Shown here: piece by piece, positions 37,054 to 45,866 of the stretch
Position numbering within the stretch: position 1 is the stretch's first letter
Layout of the letters: each line of letters opens with the position of its first letter
DNA from: an uncultured Pelagibacteraceae bacterium
GTDB taxonomy: Bacteria; Pseudomonadota; Alphaproteobacteria; Pelagibacterales; Pelagibacteraceae
Assembly (NCBI GenBank): GCA_902594405.1
Contig: CACJMB010000002.1
Span: 62,001 to 126,000, forward strand
Length of the DNA: 64,000 nucleotides
Reading direction: 5' to 3'
Notes under the pieces: model-generated
Seen by the model: the letters and a program-made list of their open reading frames with translations, nothing else
What the model was told of the DNA's origin: nothing
Databases searched by the model: none
Made by a program: the position numbers and the translations under genes

Positions 37054-37924
37054 AGTAAAAAAAGAAAAAAAAAAAATTCAAACATTCCAAGATACAATTT
37101 TAAATCTTCAGAAATTTTGGAGTAAAAAGGGATGCATTATTCTTCAGCCTTACGATTTGGAGGTTGGTGCAGGAACTTTTCATCCAGCTACTACCCTAAG
37201 ATCACTAGGAACTAAACCATGGAAAGCAGCTTACGTACAACCATCAAGAAGACCAACAGATGGAAGATATGGAGATAATCCAAACAGGTTACAACACTAT
37301 TATCAATTTCAAGTTTTAATCAAACCTTCTCCTGAAAATATAAAAAAACTTTATTTAAATAGTTTGTCTACTATAGGGATAGATCATAATGATCATGATA
37401 TAAGGTTTGTTGAAGATGATTGGGAAAGTCCAACATTAGGTGCCGCAGGATTGGGATGGGAAGTATGGTGTGATGGAATGGAAATTACTCAATTTACCTA
37501 TTTTCAACAAATGGCTGGTTTTGATTGTAAACCTGTTTCAGTTGAAATCACCTATGGATTAGAAAGAATTTGTATGTTCACTCAAAAAGAAAAAAATGTT
37601 TATGATTTATTGTGGAATGATGAAGGTGTAAAATATCACGAAGTATTTCATCAAGCCGAAAAAGAATTTTCAGCGTATAATTTTGAACACGCGAATGTAG
37701 AAACACTTTTGAAAATGTTTGAAATGCATGAGTCCGAGGCAAAAGATTTGGTAGAAAAAAAAGTTTCTTTACCAGCATATGATCAATGTTTAAAAGCCAG
37801 TCATGTGTTTAACATTTTAGATGCAAGAGGTGCAATCAGTGTTGCACAAAGAGCAGGTTATATTGCTAGAATAAGAGATATTACAAAATCTGCAGCAGGC
37901 GTTTGGTTGGACAGTCAAAAATAA
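37043..37924 (+). CDS. glyQ: Glycyl-tRNA synthetase alpha subunit
   Basis: Catalytic class II subunit of the alpha2beta2 GlyRS, 293 residues from the chosen ATG at 37043. The conserved core begins [18 protein letters not shown], followed by [14 protein letters not shown], the motif-2-like [14 protein letters not shown] and [13 protein letters not shown], and motif 3 around [11 protein letters not shown]. An in-frame start at 37019 is possible but adds eight non-conserved residues. It overlaps the peptidase gene by 11 nt and glyS by one base. Confidence 0.97.
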   Translation: MVSKVKKEKKKIQTFQDTILNLQKFWSKKGCIILQPYDLEVGAGTFHPATTLRSLGTKPWKAAYVQPSRRPTDGRYGDNPNRLQHYYQFQVLIKPSPENIKKLYLNSLSTIGIDHNDHDIRFVEDDWESPTLGAAGLGWEVWCDGMEITQFTYFQQMAGFDCKPVSVEITYGLERICMFTQKEKNVYDLLWNDEGVKYHEVFHQAEKEFSAYNFEHANVETLLKMFEMHESEAKDLVEKKVSLPAYDQCLKASHVFNILDARGAISVAQRAGYIARIRDITKSAAGVWLDSQK

Positions 37925-39990
37925 TGTCAGAGTTTTTTTTAGAATTATTTAGTGAAGAAATACCTTCAAATCTTCAACAAAATTTAAGGGAAGATTTACT
38001 TAAAAGTTTTAATGATTTTTTTTTAGAAAAATCAATTTTATTTAAAAAAAGCTCATCATATTCAACACCAAACAGACTAGTGGTATTGTTTGAAGGTATT
38101 CAAAAGAATGTTGTATTAAAATCTGAGGAGATTAAAGGTCCAAATATCAAGTCACCAGAGGTAGCATTAGAGGGGTTTGTTAGGTCAAATAAAATCGTAA
38201 AAAAGGACCTCTACCAAAAGAAAACTGACAAAGGAGAATTTTATTTTTTCAAGACAAAATCAAAAAAATTGCACACACATGAATTGCTAGAGGAATTTAT
38301 CCCAATATTATTAAGTAAAATTCAATGGAAAAAATCAATGAATTGGGGAACCTTTGACCTAAATTGGGGGAGACCGTTAAAATCAATTTTAGCTGTATTT
38401 GATAAAAAAAAATTAAATTTTAATTTTCATCATCTAACATCTTCTAACTCAACTTTTATTGACAAAGAATTTGAGGAAAATAAAAAGTCATTTTTAGAAT
38501 TTAAAAATTATAAAAGTTTTTTTAAAAAAATTGATATTATTGTTGATCACAACGAAAGAAAAAAGTTAATTGAAAAAAAAATTAACAATATATTAAAAAA
38601 TAAAAATATTAAAATTCAACATAATCCGAGATTACTTAATGAGGTTGTAGATTTAACAGATCAACCAAATATCCTTCTTTGTGAATTCGATAAGAAATTT
38701 TTAAATATTCCAAAAGAAATATTAATTATTACCATGCAATACCATCAAAAATATTTTCCTATATTTGATAATAAAGAAAATATTACCAACGAGTTTTTAG
38801 TGGTTGCAAACAAAAAAGATAAAAAGGGATTAATTAAATTAGGAAATGAAAGAGTAGTTGAAGCAAGATTAAGTGATGCAGAATTTTTTTGGAAAAAAGA
38901 TAAATCTCAAAATATGGTCAAAAAAGTTACTGAATTAAAATCAATGAATTATTTTAAAGGATTAGGAAGTTATTTCGATAAAGCCCAAAGAATGAGAAAA
39001 TTGGGTGGAATGATATCTGATGAACTTTTAATTAGTAAAGAAAAAGTTGAATTGTTAGCATCAATTTGTAAAGTTGATTTATTATCAGAACTAGTAGGTG
39101 AATTTCCAGAACTTCAAGGTGTAATGGGAGGTTATTTTGCTAACGCACAAGGTTTTGACAAAGATTTAGCTTTGGCGATAAGTGAGCAATATTTACCTAC
39201 AGGTTCAGGCTCAAGAGTTCCAAAAAAACCATTTAGCATAGCCCTTTCTTTGGCTGATAAGATAGATACTTTAGTTGGTTTTTTTGGTTTAAATCAAAAA
39301 CCAACAAGTTCGAAAGATCCGTATGCTCTAAGAAGATTAGCATTGGGGGTAATAAGAATAATAGTTGAAAATAAAAAAGATTTTAAAATAAAAGATCTAA
39401 TTAATTATTCTTTAAGCCTGTATTTAGATCAAGGTTTTGAAATTGATAACCAATCCCTACAAAATGAATTATCAGATTTTTTAATGGATAGATTAAAATA
39501 TCACATGAAGGAAGAAAATATTAGAAATGATATAATTCAAGCATCAACTAGTTCTTTTAACTTAGATCAATCTGTTATTATTTTTAATAAAGCTAAACAT
39601 TTAAATAAAATTATTAACAAACCAAATGGTTTAGATATTATTGCAAGCTATAAAAGAGCCTCAAACATTTTAGACAGTGAATTAAAAAAAGATAAAATAG
39701 AATTATCAAATACAACTGACCCTGGAATTTTTAAAACTGAGTTAGAAAAAAACCTATTTAAAAAAATTAGTGAATTAAGGAAATATTTTTCAGGCATTAA
39801 TAAAGATGAAAATTATGTTCAAACATTGGACAATTTAGCTAGCGTCAAAAGAGAGGTTTTTGACTTTTTTGATAATGTAATTGTGAACGAAGATGATCTG
39901 GTCACAAAGAAGAATAGATTGGAACTAATCCAAATGATGTGTAAAACGTTCAACAATTATGTTAATTTTGCTCTAATCGACTCCCGTTAA
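37924..39990 (+). CDS. glyS: Glycyl-tRNA synthetase beta subunit
   Basis: tRNA-binding subunit of GlyRS, 688 residues from the ATG at 37924 (TAATG overlap with glyQ). It begins SEFFLELFSEEIPS, typical of GlyS. The HD-like segment and MNYFKGLGSYFDKAQRM lie in the middle, and the conserved GEFPELQGVMGGYFA and LPTGSGSRVPKKPFSIALSLADKIDTL are followed by a DALR-type anticodon-binding C-terminus. An upstream TTG at 37903 is not needed. Confidence 0.98.
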   Translation: MSEFFLELFSEEIPSNLQQNLREDLLKSFNDFFLEKSILFKKSSSYSTPNRLVVLFEGIQKNVVLKSEEIKGPNIKSPEVALEGFVRSNKIVKKDLYQKKTDKGEFYFFKTKSKKLHTHELLEEFIPILLSKIQWKKSMNWGTFDLNWGRPLKSILAVFDKKKLNFNFHHLTSSNSTFIDKEFEENKKSFLEFKNYKSFFKKIDIIVDHNERKKLIEKKINNILKNKNIKIQHNPRLLNEVVDLTDQPNILLCEFDKKFLNIPKEILIITMQYHQKYFPIFDNKENITNEFLVVANKKDKKGLIKLGNERVVEARLSDAEFFWKKDKSQNMVKKVTELKSMNYFKGLGSYFDKAQRMRKLGGMISDELLISKEKVELLASICKVDLLSELVGEFPELQGVMGGYFANAQGFDKDLALAISEQYLPTGSGSRVPKKPFSIALSLADKIDTLVGFFGLNQKPTSSKDPYALRRLALGVIRIIVENKKDFKIKDLINYSLSLYLDQGFEIDNQSLQNELSDFLMDRLKYHMKEENIRNDIIQASTSSFNLDQSVIIFNKAKHLNKIINKPNGLDIIASYKRASNILDSELKKDKIELSNTTDPGIFKTELEKNLFKKISELRKYFSGINKDENYVQTLDNLASVKREVFDFFDNVIVNEDDLVTKKNRLELIQMMCKTFNNYVNFALIDSR

Positions 39991-42656
39991 TGAAAAAACT
40001 TATTTTAAACTTTAATTCTAAGGATAGTAAAAAAATTAAAAATCCTAAAAACTTTTTAGGAGGAAAAGGTGCTAATCTTTCTGAAATGGGAAGAATGGGT
40101 CTTCCAGTGCCTCCTGGTTTTACAATATCCACAAAAGTTTGCGAAATTTTTTATAAGGATAAAAAAAGATTAAATAAAAGTTTAATTTCTCAAATTAAAA
40201 AAGAATTAAAATTAATCGAAAAAGATGTTTCTAAGAAATTTGGGGACTTAAAAAATCCACTTTTATTATCTGTGCGGTCTGGTGCAAGAGTATCAATGCC
40301 AGGTATGATGGATACTATTCTAAATCTGGGTCTTAACGATAAAACAGTTAAAGCTTTAGCAATTAAAACTTCAAATGGAAGATTTGCTAAAGACAGTTAT
40401 AGAAGATTCATTCAAATGTACGGTAATGTGGTAATGGGTGTAGAAGGTTATCATTTTGAGGAATTAATTGAAAATTATAAACTTACAAAAGGTGTTTTGT
40501 TAGATACAGATTTAGATGAAAGTGATTGGGATGGACTAATTGAAGATTTTAAAAGAACAGTAAGAGAAAAGGCAAAAAAAGATTTTCCTCAAGATGTTCA
40601 TGAACAATTGCTAGGAGCAATAAGCGCAGTATTTTTATCATGGGAAAGTAATAGAGCAAAAGTTTATAGAAAACTAAATCAAATCCCAGCCGAGTGGGGA
40701 ACTGCTGTAAATGTTCAATCAATGGTTTTTGGAAATATGGGAGATGATTGTGCAACGGGAGTTGTGTTTACACGAAATCCATCAGATGGATCAAATGAAA
40801 TATATGGTGAGTATTTAATTAATGCGCAAGGCGAAGATGTTGTAGCGGGCACAAGGACACCTCAATACATAACAAAAAAAGCTAGGAGAGATGCTAAAGT
40901 AAAAGAATTATCAATGGAAGAGTCTATGCCTAAAGTCTTTAAAGAACTTCAAAAAATTTTGAAAAAATTAGAGACGCATTATAAAGATATGCAAGACGTA
41001 GAGTTTACAGTTGAAAATAGTAAACTATGGATGCTTCAAACAAGATCAGGAAAAAGAACAGCAAAATCAGCAGTGAAGATCGCAGTTGATATGGTTAAAG
41101 AAAAATTAATTTCTAAAAAGGAAGCTGTATTAAGAATTGACCCAAATTCTTTAGACACACTTTTGCACCCTACTTTGGATGAAAAAAGCTCAATTAATGT
41201 TATAGCAAATGGATTGCCAGCATCACCAGGTGCAGCCAGTGGTAAAGTTGTATTTACATCAGAAGAGGCTGAAAGATTAACCGCAATTATGCAAGATACA
41301 ATTTTGGTTAGAGTAGAGACCTCCCCAGAAGATATACAAGGAATGCATGCTGCTAAAGGAATTTTGACTGCTAGAGGAGGAATGACAAGTCATGCAGCTG
41401 TTGTTGCGAGAGGTATGGGTAGACCATGTGTATCAGGATCAAGTGAAATTGATATAAACTATGAAAATAAATCTTTTAAAACTTCTTCAATGGAGATTAA
41501 AGAAGGAGACGTAATCACTATTGATGGCTCAACTGGAAGAATTATTGCTGGAAGTGTTTCAACTGTGAAGCCTGAAATATCTGGTGATTTTTCCAAGTTA
41601 ATGTCTTGGGCAGATAGCTTTAGGAAATTAAAAGTAAGAACAAATTCTGAGACACCAAAAGATACCAAAACAGCAAAAGATTTTGGTGCTGAGGGTATTG
41701 GATTATGCAGAACTGAACATATGTTTTTTGATGAAGAACGAATTTTATCTGTAAGAGAAATGATATTATCTAAAACAAAAGAAGATAGAGCAATAGCATT
41801 ACAAAAATTGTTACCACATCAAAGAAAAGATTTTATAGATATTTTTAAAATCATGAGTGGATTACCAGTCACAGTTAGATTGTTAGACCCACCATTACAT
41901 GAATTTTTACCACGTACAGAAAAGGAAATTAATGAGGTTGCTAGTATAGTTAATCTCCCAGTTAAAGAGGTTGAGACAAGAATTGAAGAGCTCCATGAGC
42001 AAAATCCTATGTTAGGTCATAGGGGATGTCGTCTAGGAATATCTTTTCCTGAAATTTATGAAATGCAATGCAAAGCAATATTCGAGGCTTTGGCTTACCT
42101 CAAAAAAAATAAAATTAAATCTGCATTTCCTGAAATAATGATACCTTTAGTATCTACAGAGGCTGAAATTAAAATAATGAAAGAATTAGTAATTAGAACT
42201 GCTAGTCAAGTTCAACAAGAAAATAAATTGAAAATAGAATTTTTAGTTGGAACGATGATTGAATTACCTAGAGCGGCAATAAAAGCAAAGGAGATAGCTA
42301 AGCATGCAGAATTCTTTAGTTTTGGAACAAATGATTTAACTCAAACTACTTTTGGAATTAGTAGGGATGATAGTGGTAAATTTTTAAATGATTATTTAGA
42401 AAACAAAATTTTTTCTGTTGATCCTTTCGTTTCAATAGATGAAGGAGTTTCAGATTTAGTTGAAATAGCAGTAGAAAAAGGAAGAAAACAAAATAAAAAT
42501 CTTAAATTAGGTATTTGTGGAGAGCATGGAGGAGATCCACATAGTATATCTTTTTGTTCTAAAGCAGGATTGAATTATGTTTCTTGTTCACCTTATAGAG
42601 TTCCTGTTGCAAGGTTGGCTGCTGCTCAAGCTGAAATTAAAAAAAAATTAAATTAA
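39990..42656 (+). CDS. ppdK: Pyruvate, phosphate dikinase
   Basis: PPDK of 888 residues, reversibly making PEP from pyruvate with ATP and Pi. The N-terminal ATP-grasp domain includes FLGGKGANLSEMGRMGLPVPPGF and LSVRSGARVSMPGMMDT. The phosphohistidine swivel domain has GGMTSHAAVVARGMGRPCV (catalytic His). The C-terminal PEP-binding barrel has GLCRTEHMF, GHRGCRLG and the late FGTNDLTQTTFG and GICGEHGGDP. It gives a gluconeogenic entry to the pgk/gap/fba enzymes at 5-8 kb. One-base overlap with glyS; converges on the tmRNA gene. Confidence 0.98.
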   Translation: MKKLILNFNSKDSKKIKNPKNFLGGKGANLSEMGRMGLPVPPGFTISTKVCEIFYKDKKRLNKSLISQIKKELKLIEKDVSKKFGDLKNPLLLSVRSGARVSMPGMMDTILNLGLNDKTVKALAIKTSNGRFAKDSYRRFIQMYGNVVMGVEGYHFEELIENYKLTKGVLLDTDLDESDWDGLIEDFKRTVREKAKKDFPQDVHEQLLGAISAVFLSWESNRAKVYRKLNQIPAEWGTAVNVQSMVFGNMGDDCATGVVFTRNPSDGSNEIYGEYLINAQGEDVVAGTRTPQYITKKARRDAKVKELSMEESMPKVFKELQKILKKLETHYKDMQDVEFTVENSKLWMLQTRSGKRTAKSAVKIAVDMVKEKLISKKEAVLRIDPNSLDTLLHPTLDEKSSINVIANGLPASPGAASGKVVFTSEEAERLTAIMQDTILVRVETSPEDIQGMHAAKGILTARGGMTSHAAVVARGMGRPCVSGSSEIDINYENKSFKTSSMEIKEGDVITIDGSTGRIIAGSVSTVKPEISGDFSKLMSWADSFRKLKVRTNSETPKDTKTAKDFGAEGIGLCRTEHMFFDEERILSVREMILSKTKEDRAIALQKLLPHQRKDFIDIFKIMSGLPVTVRLLDPPLHEFLPRTEKEINEVASIVNLPVKEVETRIEELHEQNPMLGHRGCRLGISFPEIYEMQCKAIFEALAYLKKNKIKSAFPEIMIPLVSTEAEIKIMKELVIRTASQVQQENKLKIEFLVGTMIELPRAAIKAKEIAKHAEFFSFGTNDLTQTTFGISRDDSGKFLNDYLENKIFSVDPFVSIDEGVSDLVEIAVEKGRKQNKNLKLGICGEHGGDPHSISFCSKAGLNYVSCSPYRVPVARLAAAQAEIKKKLN

Positions 42657-42918
42657 ATAGGGGGCGTTCTGTTGCCAGGTGCCCCAGACCCCGTTTGCTT
42701 AATTAACTAAGTTAATTAGGCAGCAAGTGCGTAACTTTCGTTAGCAATTATAAATTAGCCCGTTACGGTGGAACAATCCCGAACGAAAGAATAGCCTTTA
42801 GTCACCCGTCGAATCTAGTTCACCCCCATAAGTTGTAATGGTGGAGGTGGTGGGTACTGCCCCCACGTCCGCAATGGTTATTACGAAATTCGTTTATCGT
42901 CGTAGTTGGAAAACCAAC
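42656..42918 (-). ncRNA. ssrA: tmRNA, circularly permuted two-piece form
   Basis: Transcribed from about 42918 down to about 42660. The acceptor piece comes first: it begins with hairpin GTTGG-TTTT-CCAAC, carries GCGGACG and a T-arm GTGGG-GGCAGTA-CCCAC, and ends CACCTCC-A-CCA at 42839. An 11-nt spacer (42838-42828) follows. The coding piece starts GGGGGTG at 42827, which pairs with CACCTCC and includes the G3-U70 alanine identity pair; GATTCGACGGG is next. The tag frame GCT...TAA (42745-42716) encodes ANESYALAA. The 3' end is the pseudoknot-like GGGGC...GCCCC, then a T-run inside the ppdK end. It rescues stalled ribosomes. Confidence 0.93.
42716..42745 (-). other. tmRNA tag-peptide reading frame (ANESYALAA)
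   Basis: Nine sense codons and TAA inside the tmRNA coding piece. The C-terminal YALAA matches the degradation signal recognised by ClpXP/ClpAP and, in E. coli, FtsH. It differs from the E. coli tag ANDENYALAA by one fewer residue. Confidence 0.9.
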
Positions 42919-42924
42919 ATTATT

Positions 42925-42952
42925 AATATAAAAGTAATTACAACAGATTCAA
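42925..42952 (-). promoter_or_regulatory. Candidate tmRNA promoter
   Basis: On the minus strand TTGAAT (42952-42947), a 16-nt spacer and TATATT (42930-42925). The predicted start falls at about 42918, exactly where the 5' hairpin of the tmRNA precursor begins. The -35 box lies only 8 nt from the thyX start codon. Confidence 0.5.
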
Positions 42953-42960
42953 TAACAATC

Positions 42961-43908
42961 ATGAAATTAACTAAAGAACAACAACAAGAGATAAAAAATC
43001 AACAATCTCAAAGCAACCAAACAAAAAGAGTTACTGCTCCTGAGCTTGAAAAAATCCTATATGAAGCAATTCCAGCTTTAGATCATGGTTTTGTAAGAGT
43101 TGTTGATTACATGGGTGATGACACATCTATAGTTCAATCAGCCAGAGTATCGTACGGAAAAGGAACCAAACAAGTTTCAACTGACAAAGGTTTAATTAAA
43201 TATTTAATGAGGCATTGGCACAGCACTCCATTCGAAATGTGTGAAATTAAATATCATGTTAAGCTTCCAATATTTATTGCAAGACAATGGATTAGACACA
43301 GAACTGCAAATGTAAATGAATATTCTGCAAGGTATTCAATTTTGGATAAAGAATTTTATTTGCCATCACAAGAAAATTTAGCCGCTCAATCAACTAGTAA
43401 CAGACAGGGTAGAGGAGATGTCTTGGAAGGAAAACAGGCAGAGGAAGTTTTAGAACTTCTAAAAAGTGATGCAGAGAGAACTTATGATAATTATGAGACT
43501 ATGCTTAATGAAAGATTTGATGGATCAACTATTGATGAAAATAAAAAAGGTCTAGCGAGAGAACTTGCAAGAATGAATTTAACACTAAATACTTATACCC
43601 AATGGTATTGGAAAACTGATTTATTAAATTTAATGAATTTTTTAAGATTAAGAGCTGATAGTCACGCTCAATATGAAATAAGAGTTTATGCAGACATTAT
43701 GCTGGATACTGTAAAAAAATGGGTTCCTATAACTTATGATGCATTTATGGATTATAGAGTAGGAGGCACAGAAGTTTCTGCAAAAGGAAAAGTTATAATT
43801 CAAAAACTTATTAAAGGTGAAACTGTAGATGTTGAAAGTTCTGGATTGTCTAAAAGAGAGTGGAATGAATTAATGACTGCTTTTGATCTTAAAGATAAGT
43901 TGATTTAA
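42961..43908 (+). CDS. thyX: Flavin-dependent thymidylate synthase ThyX
   Basis: FAD-dependent synthesis of dTMP from dUMP, 315 residues. The ThyX motif is [14 protein letters not shown] (residues about 117-130) in the usual context QWIRHR. The C-terminal [23 protein letters not shown] is the second conserved region. The frame stays open upstream to 42838, but that part is antisense to the tmRNA, so the ATG at 42961 is the start. Its end overlaps the mrp gene on the other strand by 20 nt. No thyA is seen here. Confidence 0.96.
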   Translation: MKLTKEQQQEIKNQQSQSNQTKRVTAPELEKILYEAIPALDHGFVRVVDYMGDDTSIVQSARVSYGKGTKQVSTDKGLIKYLMRHWHSTPFEMCEIKYHVKLPIFIARQWIRHRTANVNEYSARYSILDKEFYLPSQENLAAQSTSNRQGRGDVLEGKQAEEVLELLKSDAERTYDNYETMLNERFDGSTIDENKKGLARELARMNLTLNTYTQWYWKTDLLNLMNFLRLRADSHAQYEIRVYADIMLDTVKKWVPITYDAFMDYRVGGTEVSAKGKVIIQKLIKGETVDVESSGLSKREWNELMTAFDLKDKLI

Positions 43909-44713
43909 TTTTTTCAGCAAAATTTAAATATATTTTAGAAATTTCATGCTCAGGGTTAGTTTCCACAATTGGCTTTCCTTCATCACCAGTTTTACCCACT
44001 TCAGGATTAATTGGAATTTCACCTAAAAATTCTTTTTGAAATTCTTCTGCAGTTTTCTTAACTCCACCTTCTCCAAAAATTTTATATTTTTTTCCATCAT
44101 CTCCAATGAAAAAGCTCATGTTATCAACTAAACCCAAAATCTTAACTCCAAGTTTATCAAACATTTTAATTCCTCTTTTGACATCTAAAAGAGCTACTTC
44201 TTGAGGTGTACTTACAATTATTGCACCATCCATTTTTATTTCTTGAGAAAATGTAAGTTGAGTATCACCAGTTCCTGGAGGCATATCAACGATAATAAAA
44301 TCTAAATCTTTCCAATTTACTTTCTGAGTAAAAGTTTTGATTGCACTTGTCACCATAGGACCACGCCATATCATTGGTGTTTGTTGATCAGCTAAAAAAC
44401 CAATCGACATACACTGAATGTCATATTTTGTAACAGGATCTAATTTTTGACCATCACTTTTTGGTTTTTCATTAATATCAAACATTTTAGGAATTGATGG
44501 ACCATAAATATCTGCATCTAAAAGACCAACTTTACATCCAACTTTCTTTAACGCTAAAGCAAGATTCGTTGCAAAAGTAGACTTTCCAACCCCGCCTTTT
44601 GCACTAGAGATTGCAATTGTAAACTTAGTTCCAAGAATAGGATTTTTGGTGAATTTTTTAGGTTCTAGCTTACTTTTCATTGCGGCACTAAGTTCAGGTT
44701 TTTTATCAGTCAT
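43889..44713 (-). CDS. mrp: Mrp/ApbC-family iron-sulfur carrier P-loop ATPase
   Basis: P-loop NTPase of the Mrp/NBP35 family, 274 residues from the ATG at 44713. The deviant Walker A is [13 protein letters not shown], then [18 protein letters not shown] and [16 protein letters not shown]. The family delivers or assembles Fe-S clusters. The region that holds a CxxC cluster-binding motif in many members reads [13 protein letters not shown] here, without cysteines, and only a 40-residue tail replaces the N-terminal MIP18-like domain. It diverges from hflK with 51 nt between starts; an ATG at 44764 would leave no gap. Confidence 0.92.
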   Translation of the reverse strand: MTDKKPELSAAMKSKLEPKKFTKNPILGTKFTIAISSAKGGVGKSTFATNLALALKKVGCKVGLLDADIYGPSIPKMFDINEKPKSDGQKLDPVTKYDIQCMSIGFLADQQTPMIWRGPMVTSAIKTFTQKVNWKDLDFIIVDMPPGTGDTQLTFSQEIKMDGAIIVSTPQEVALLDVKRGIKMFDKLGVKILGLVDNMSFFIGDDGKKYKIFGEGGVKKTAEEFQKEFLGEIPINPEVGKTGDEGKPIVETNPEHEISKIYLNFAEKIKSTYL

Positions 44714-44726
44714 AAAAGTATCATTA

Positions 44727-44757
44727 CTTGTTTTTTGCAATAAAGACACTATATACT
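44727..44757 (+). promoter_or_regulatory. Candidate promoter of hflK-hflC-DUF2065-degP (heat-shock-like)
   Basis: CTTG (44727-44730), 17 nt and ACTATAT (44748-44754) match the alphaproteobacterial RpoH pattern at all but one base. The overlapping sigma-70 reading is TTGTTT-N18-TATACT (44752-44757). The -10 ends 7 nt before the hflK ATG. Confidence 0.45.
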
Positions 44758-44764
44758 TTTGCAT

Positions 44765-45865
44765 ATGTCAGACGATTTTAAAAGCCAAAGTCCTTGGGGA
44801 GCACCTCCTGGTGGAGGCGGTAGTGGTAATGGATCAGGTAGAGGTCCTACTCCACCAAATGTCGACGAATTAATTAGAGATCTTCAAGATAAAATTAAAA
44901 GATTTTTACCTGGTGGAAAAACTTCAGGAGGAAAATCAATAAGTCTAATTTTATTAGTTTTAGTTTTTGTATGGTTAGCGAGTGGACTTTACAGAGTATT
45001 ACCCGATGAACAAGGTGTTGTATTAAGATTTGGTAAGTTTGTAAAAACTACACAGCCTGGTTTGAACTATCATATACCTTTTCCTGTTGAAACAGTTCAA
45101 ACACCGAAAGTCACTAAGGTTAATAGAATGGACATAGGATTTAGATCTGAAAGAGACAGTGGTTTTTCTACAGGTGGCGGCGTTGCTGATGTTCCACAGG
45201 AAAGTTTGATGTTAACTGGAGATGAAAACATTGTTAATATAGATTTTTCAGTATTTTGGGTAATTAAAGATGCTGGAAATTTTTTATTTAAAATTCAAGA
45301 CCCAGAAGGTACGGTTAAAGCAGCTGCTGAAACTGCAATGAGGGAAGTGATAGCAAAGAGTGATATCCAGCCAATTTTAACAGAAGGTAGATCTAAAATT
45401 GAGGTTGAGACACAAAATATAATACAAAGTATTTTAGATGATTATGAAAGCGGAATTCAAATTACACAAGTTCAAACACAAAAGGCTGACCCACCAGATC
45501 AAGTAATTGATGCATTTAGAGACGTTCAGGCTGCAAGAGCAGACATGGAAAGATCTAAGAACGAGGCTGAAGCTTATGCAAATGATGTAATTCCAAGAGC
45601 AAGAGGGGAAGCACAAAAAATTTTACAAGCTGCAGAAGCATATAAAAAAGAAGTTGTTGCAAAAGCTGAGGGTGAAGCAAGCAGATTTATAGCTATCTAC
45701 AATGAATACAAAAATGCAAAAGCGGTTACTCAGGAGAGAATGTATTTAGAAACTATGGAAAAAGTTTTAGCAGATATTGATAAAGTAATTATTGAAAAAA
45801 ATGCAGGTTCAGGTGTAGTTCCATACTTACCTTTACCTGAGTTAAAAAAGAAAGCGACAAATTAA
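44765..45865 (+). CDS. hflK: HflK, FtsH modulator (SPFH/prohibitin family)
   Basis: Membrane-anchored SPFH protein, 366 residues. A Gly/Pro-rich cytoplasmic N-terminus (PWGAPPGGGGSGNGSG) is followed by one transmembrane helix (about 58-77), then the band-7 domain starting YRVLPDEQGVVLRFGKFVK and a long C-terminal helix rich in Ala/Glu. HflK and HflC form a cage around FtsH and tune its proteolysis. I use the ATG at 44765; the TTG at 44759 adds two residues. First gene of a four-gene operon. Confidence 0.96.
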   Translation: MSDDFKSQSPWGAPPGGGGSGNGSGRGPTPPNVDELIRDLQDKIKRFLPGGKTSGGKSISLILLVLVFVWLASGLYRVLPDEQGVVLRFGKFVKTTQPGLNYHIPFPVETVQTPKVTKVNRMDIGFRSERDSGFSTGGGVADVPQESLMLTGDENIVNIDFSVFWVIKDAGNFLFKIQDPEGTVKAAAETAMREVIAKSDIQPILTEGRSKIEVETQNIIQSILDDYESGIQITQVQTQKADPPDQVIDAFRDVQAARADMERSKNEAEAYANDVIPRARGEAQKILQAAEAYKKEVVAKAEGEASRFIAIYNEYKNAKAVTQERMYLETMEKVLADIDKVIIEKNAGSGVVPYLPLPELKKKATN

Positions 45866-45866
45866 A

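Noticed and set aside
42838-42960. N-terminal extension of the thyX reading frame
   Set aside because: It runs antisense to the tmRNA acceptor piece and its promoter; its codons reflect the structured RNA, and the ThyX family begins near the ATG at 42961.
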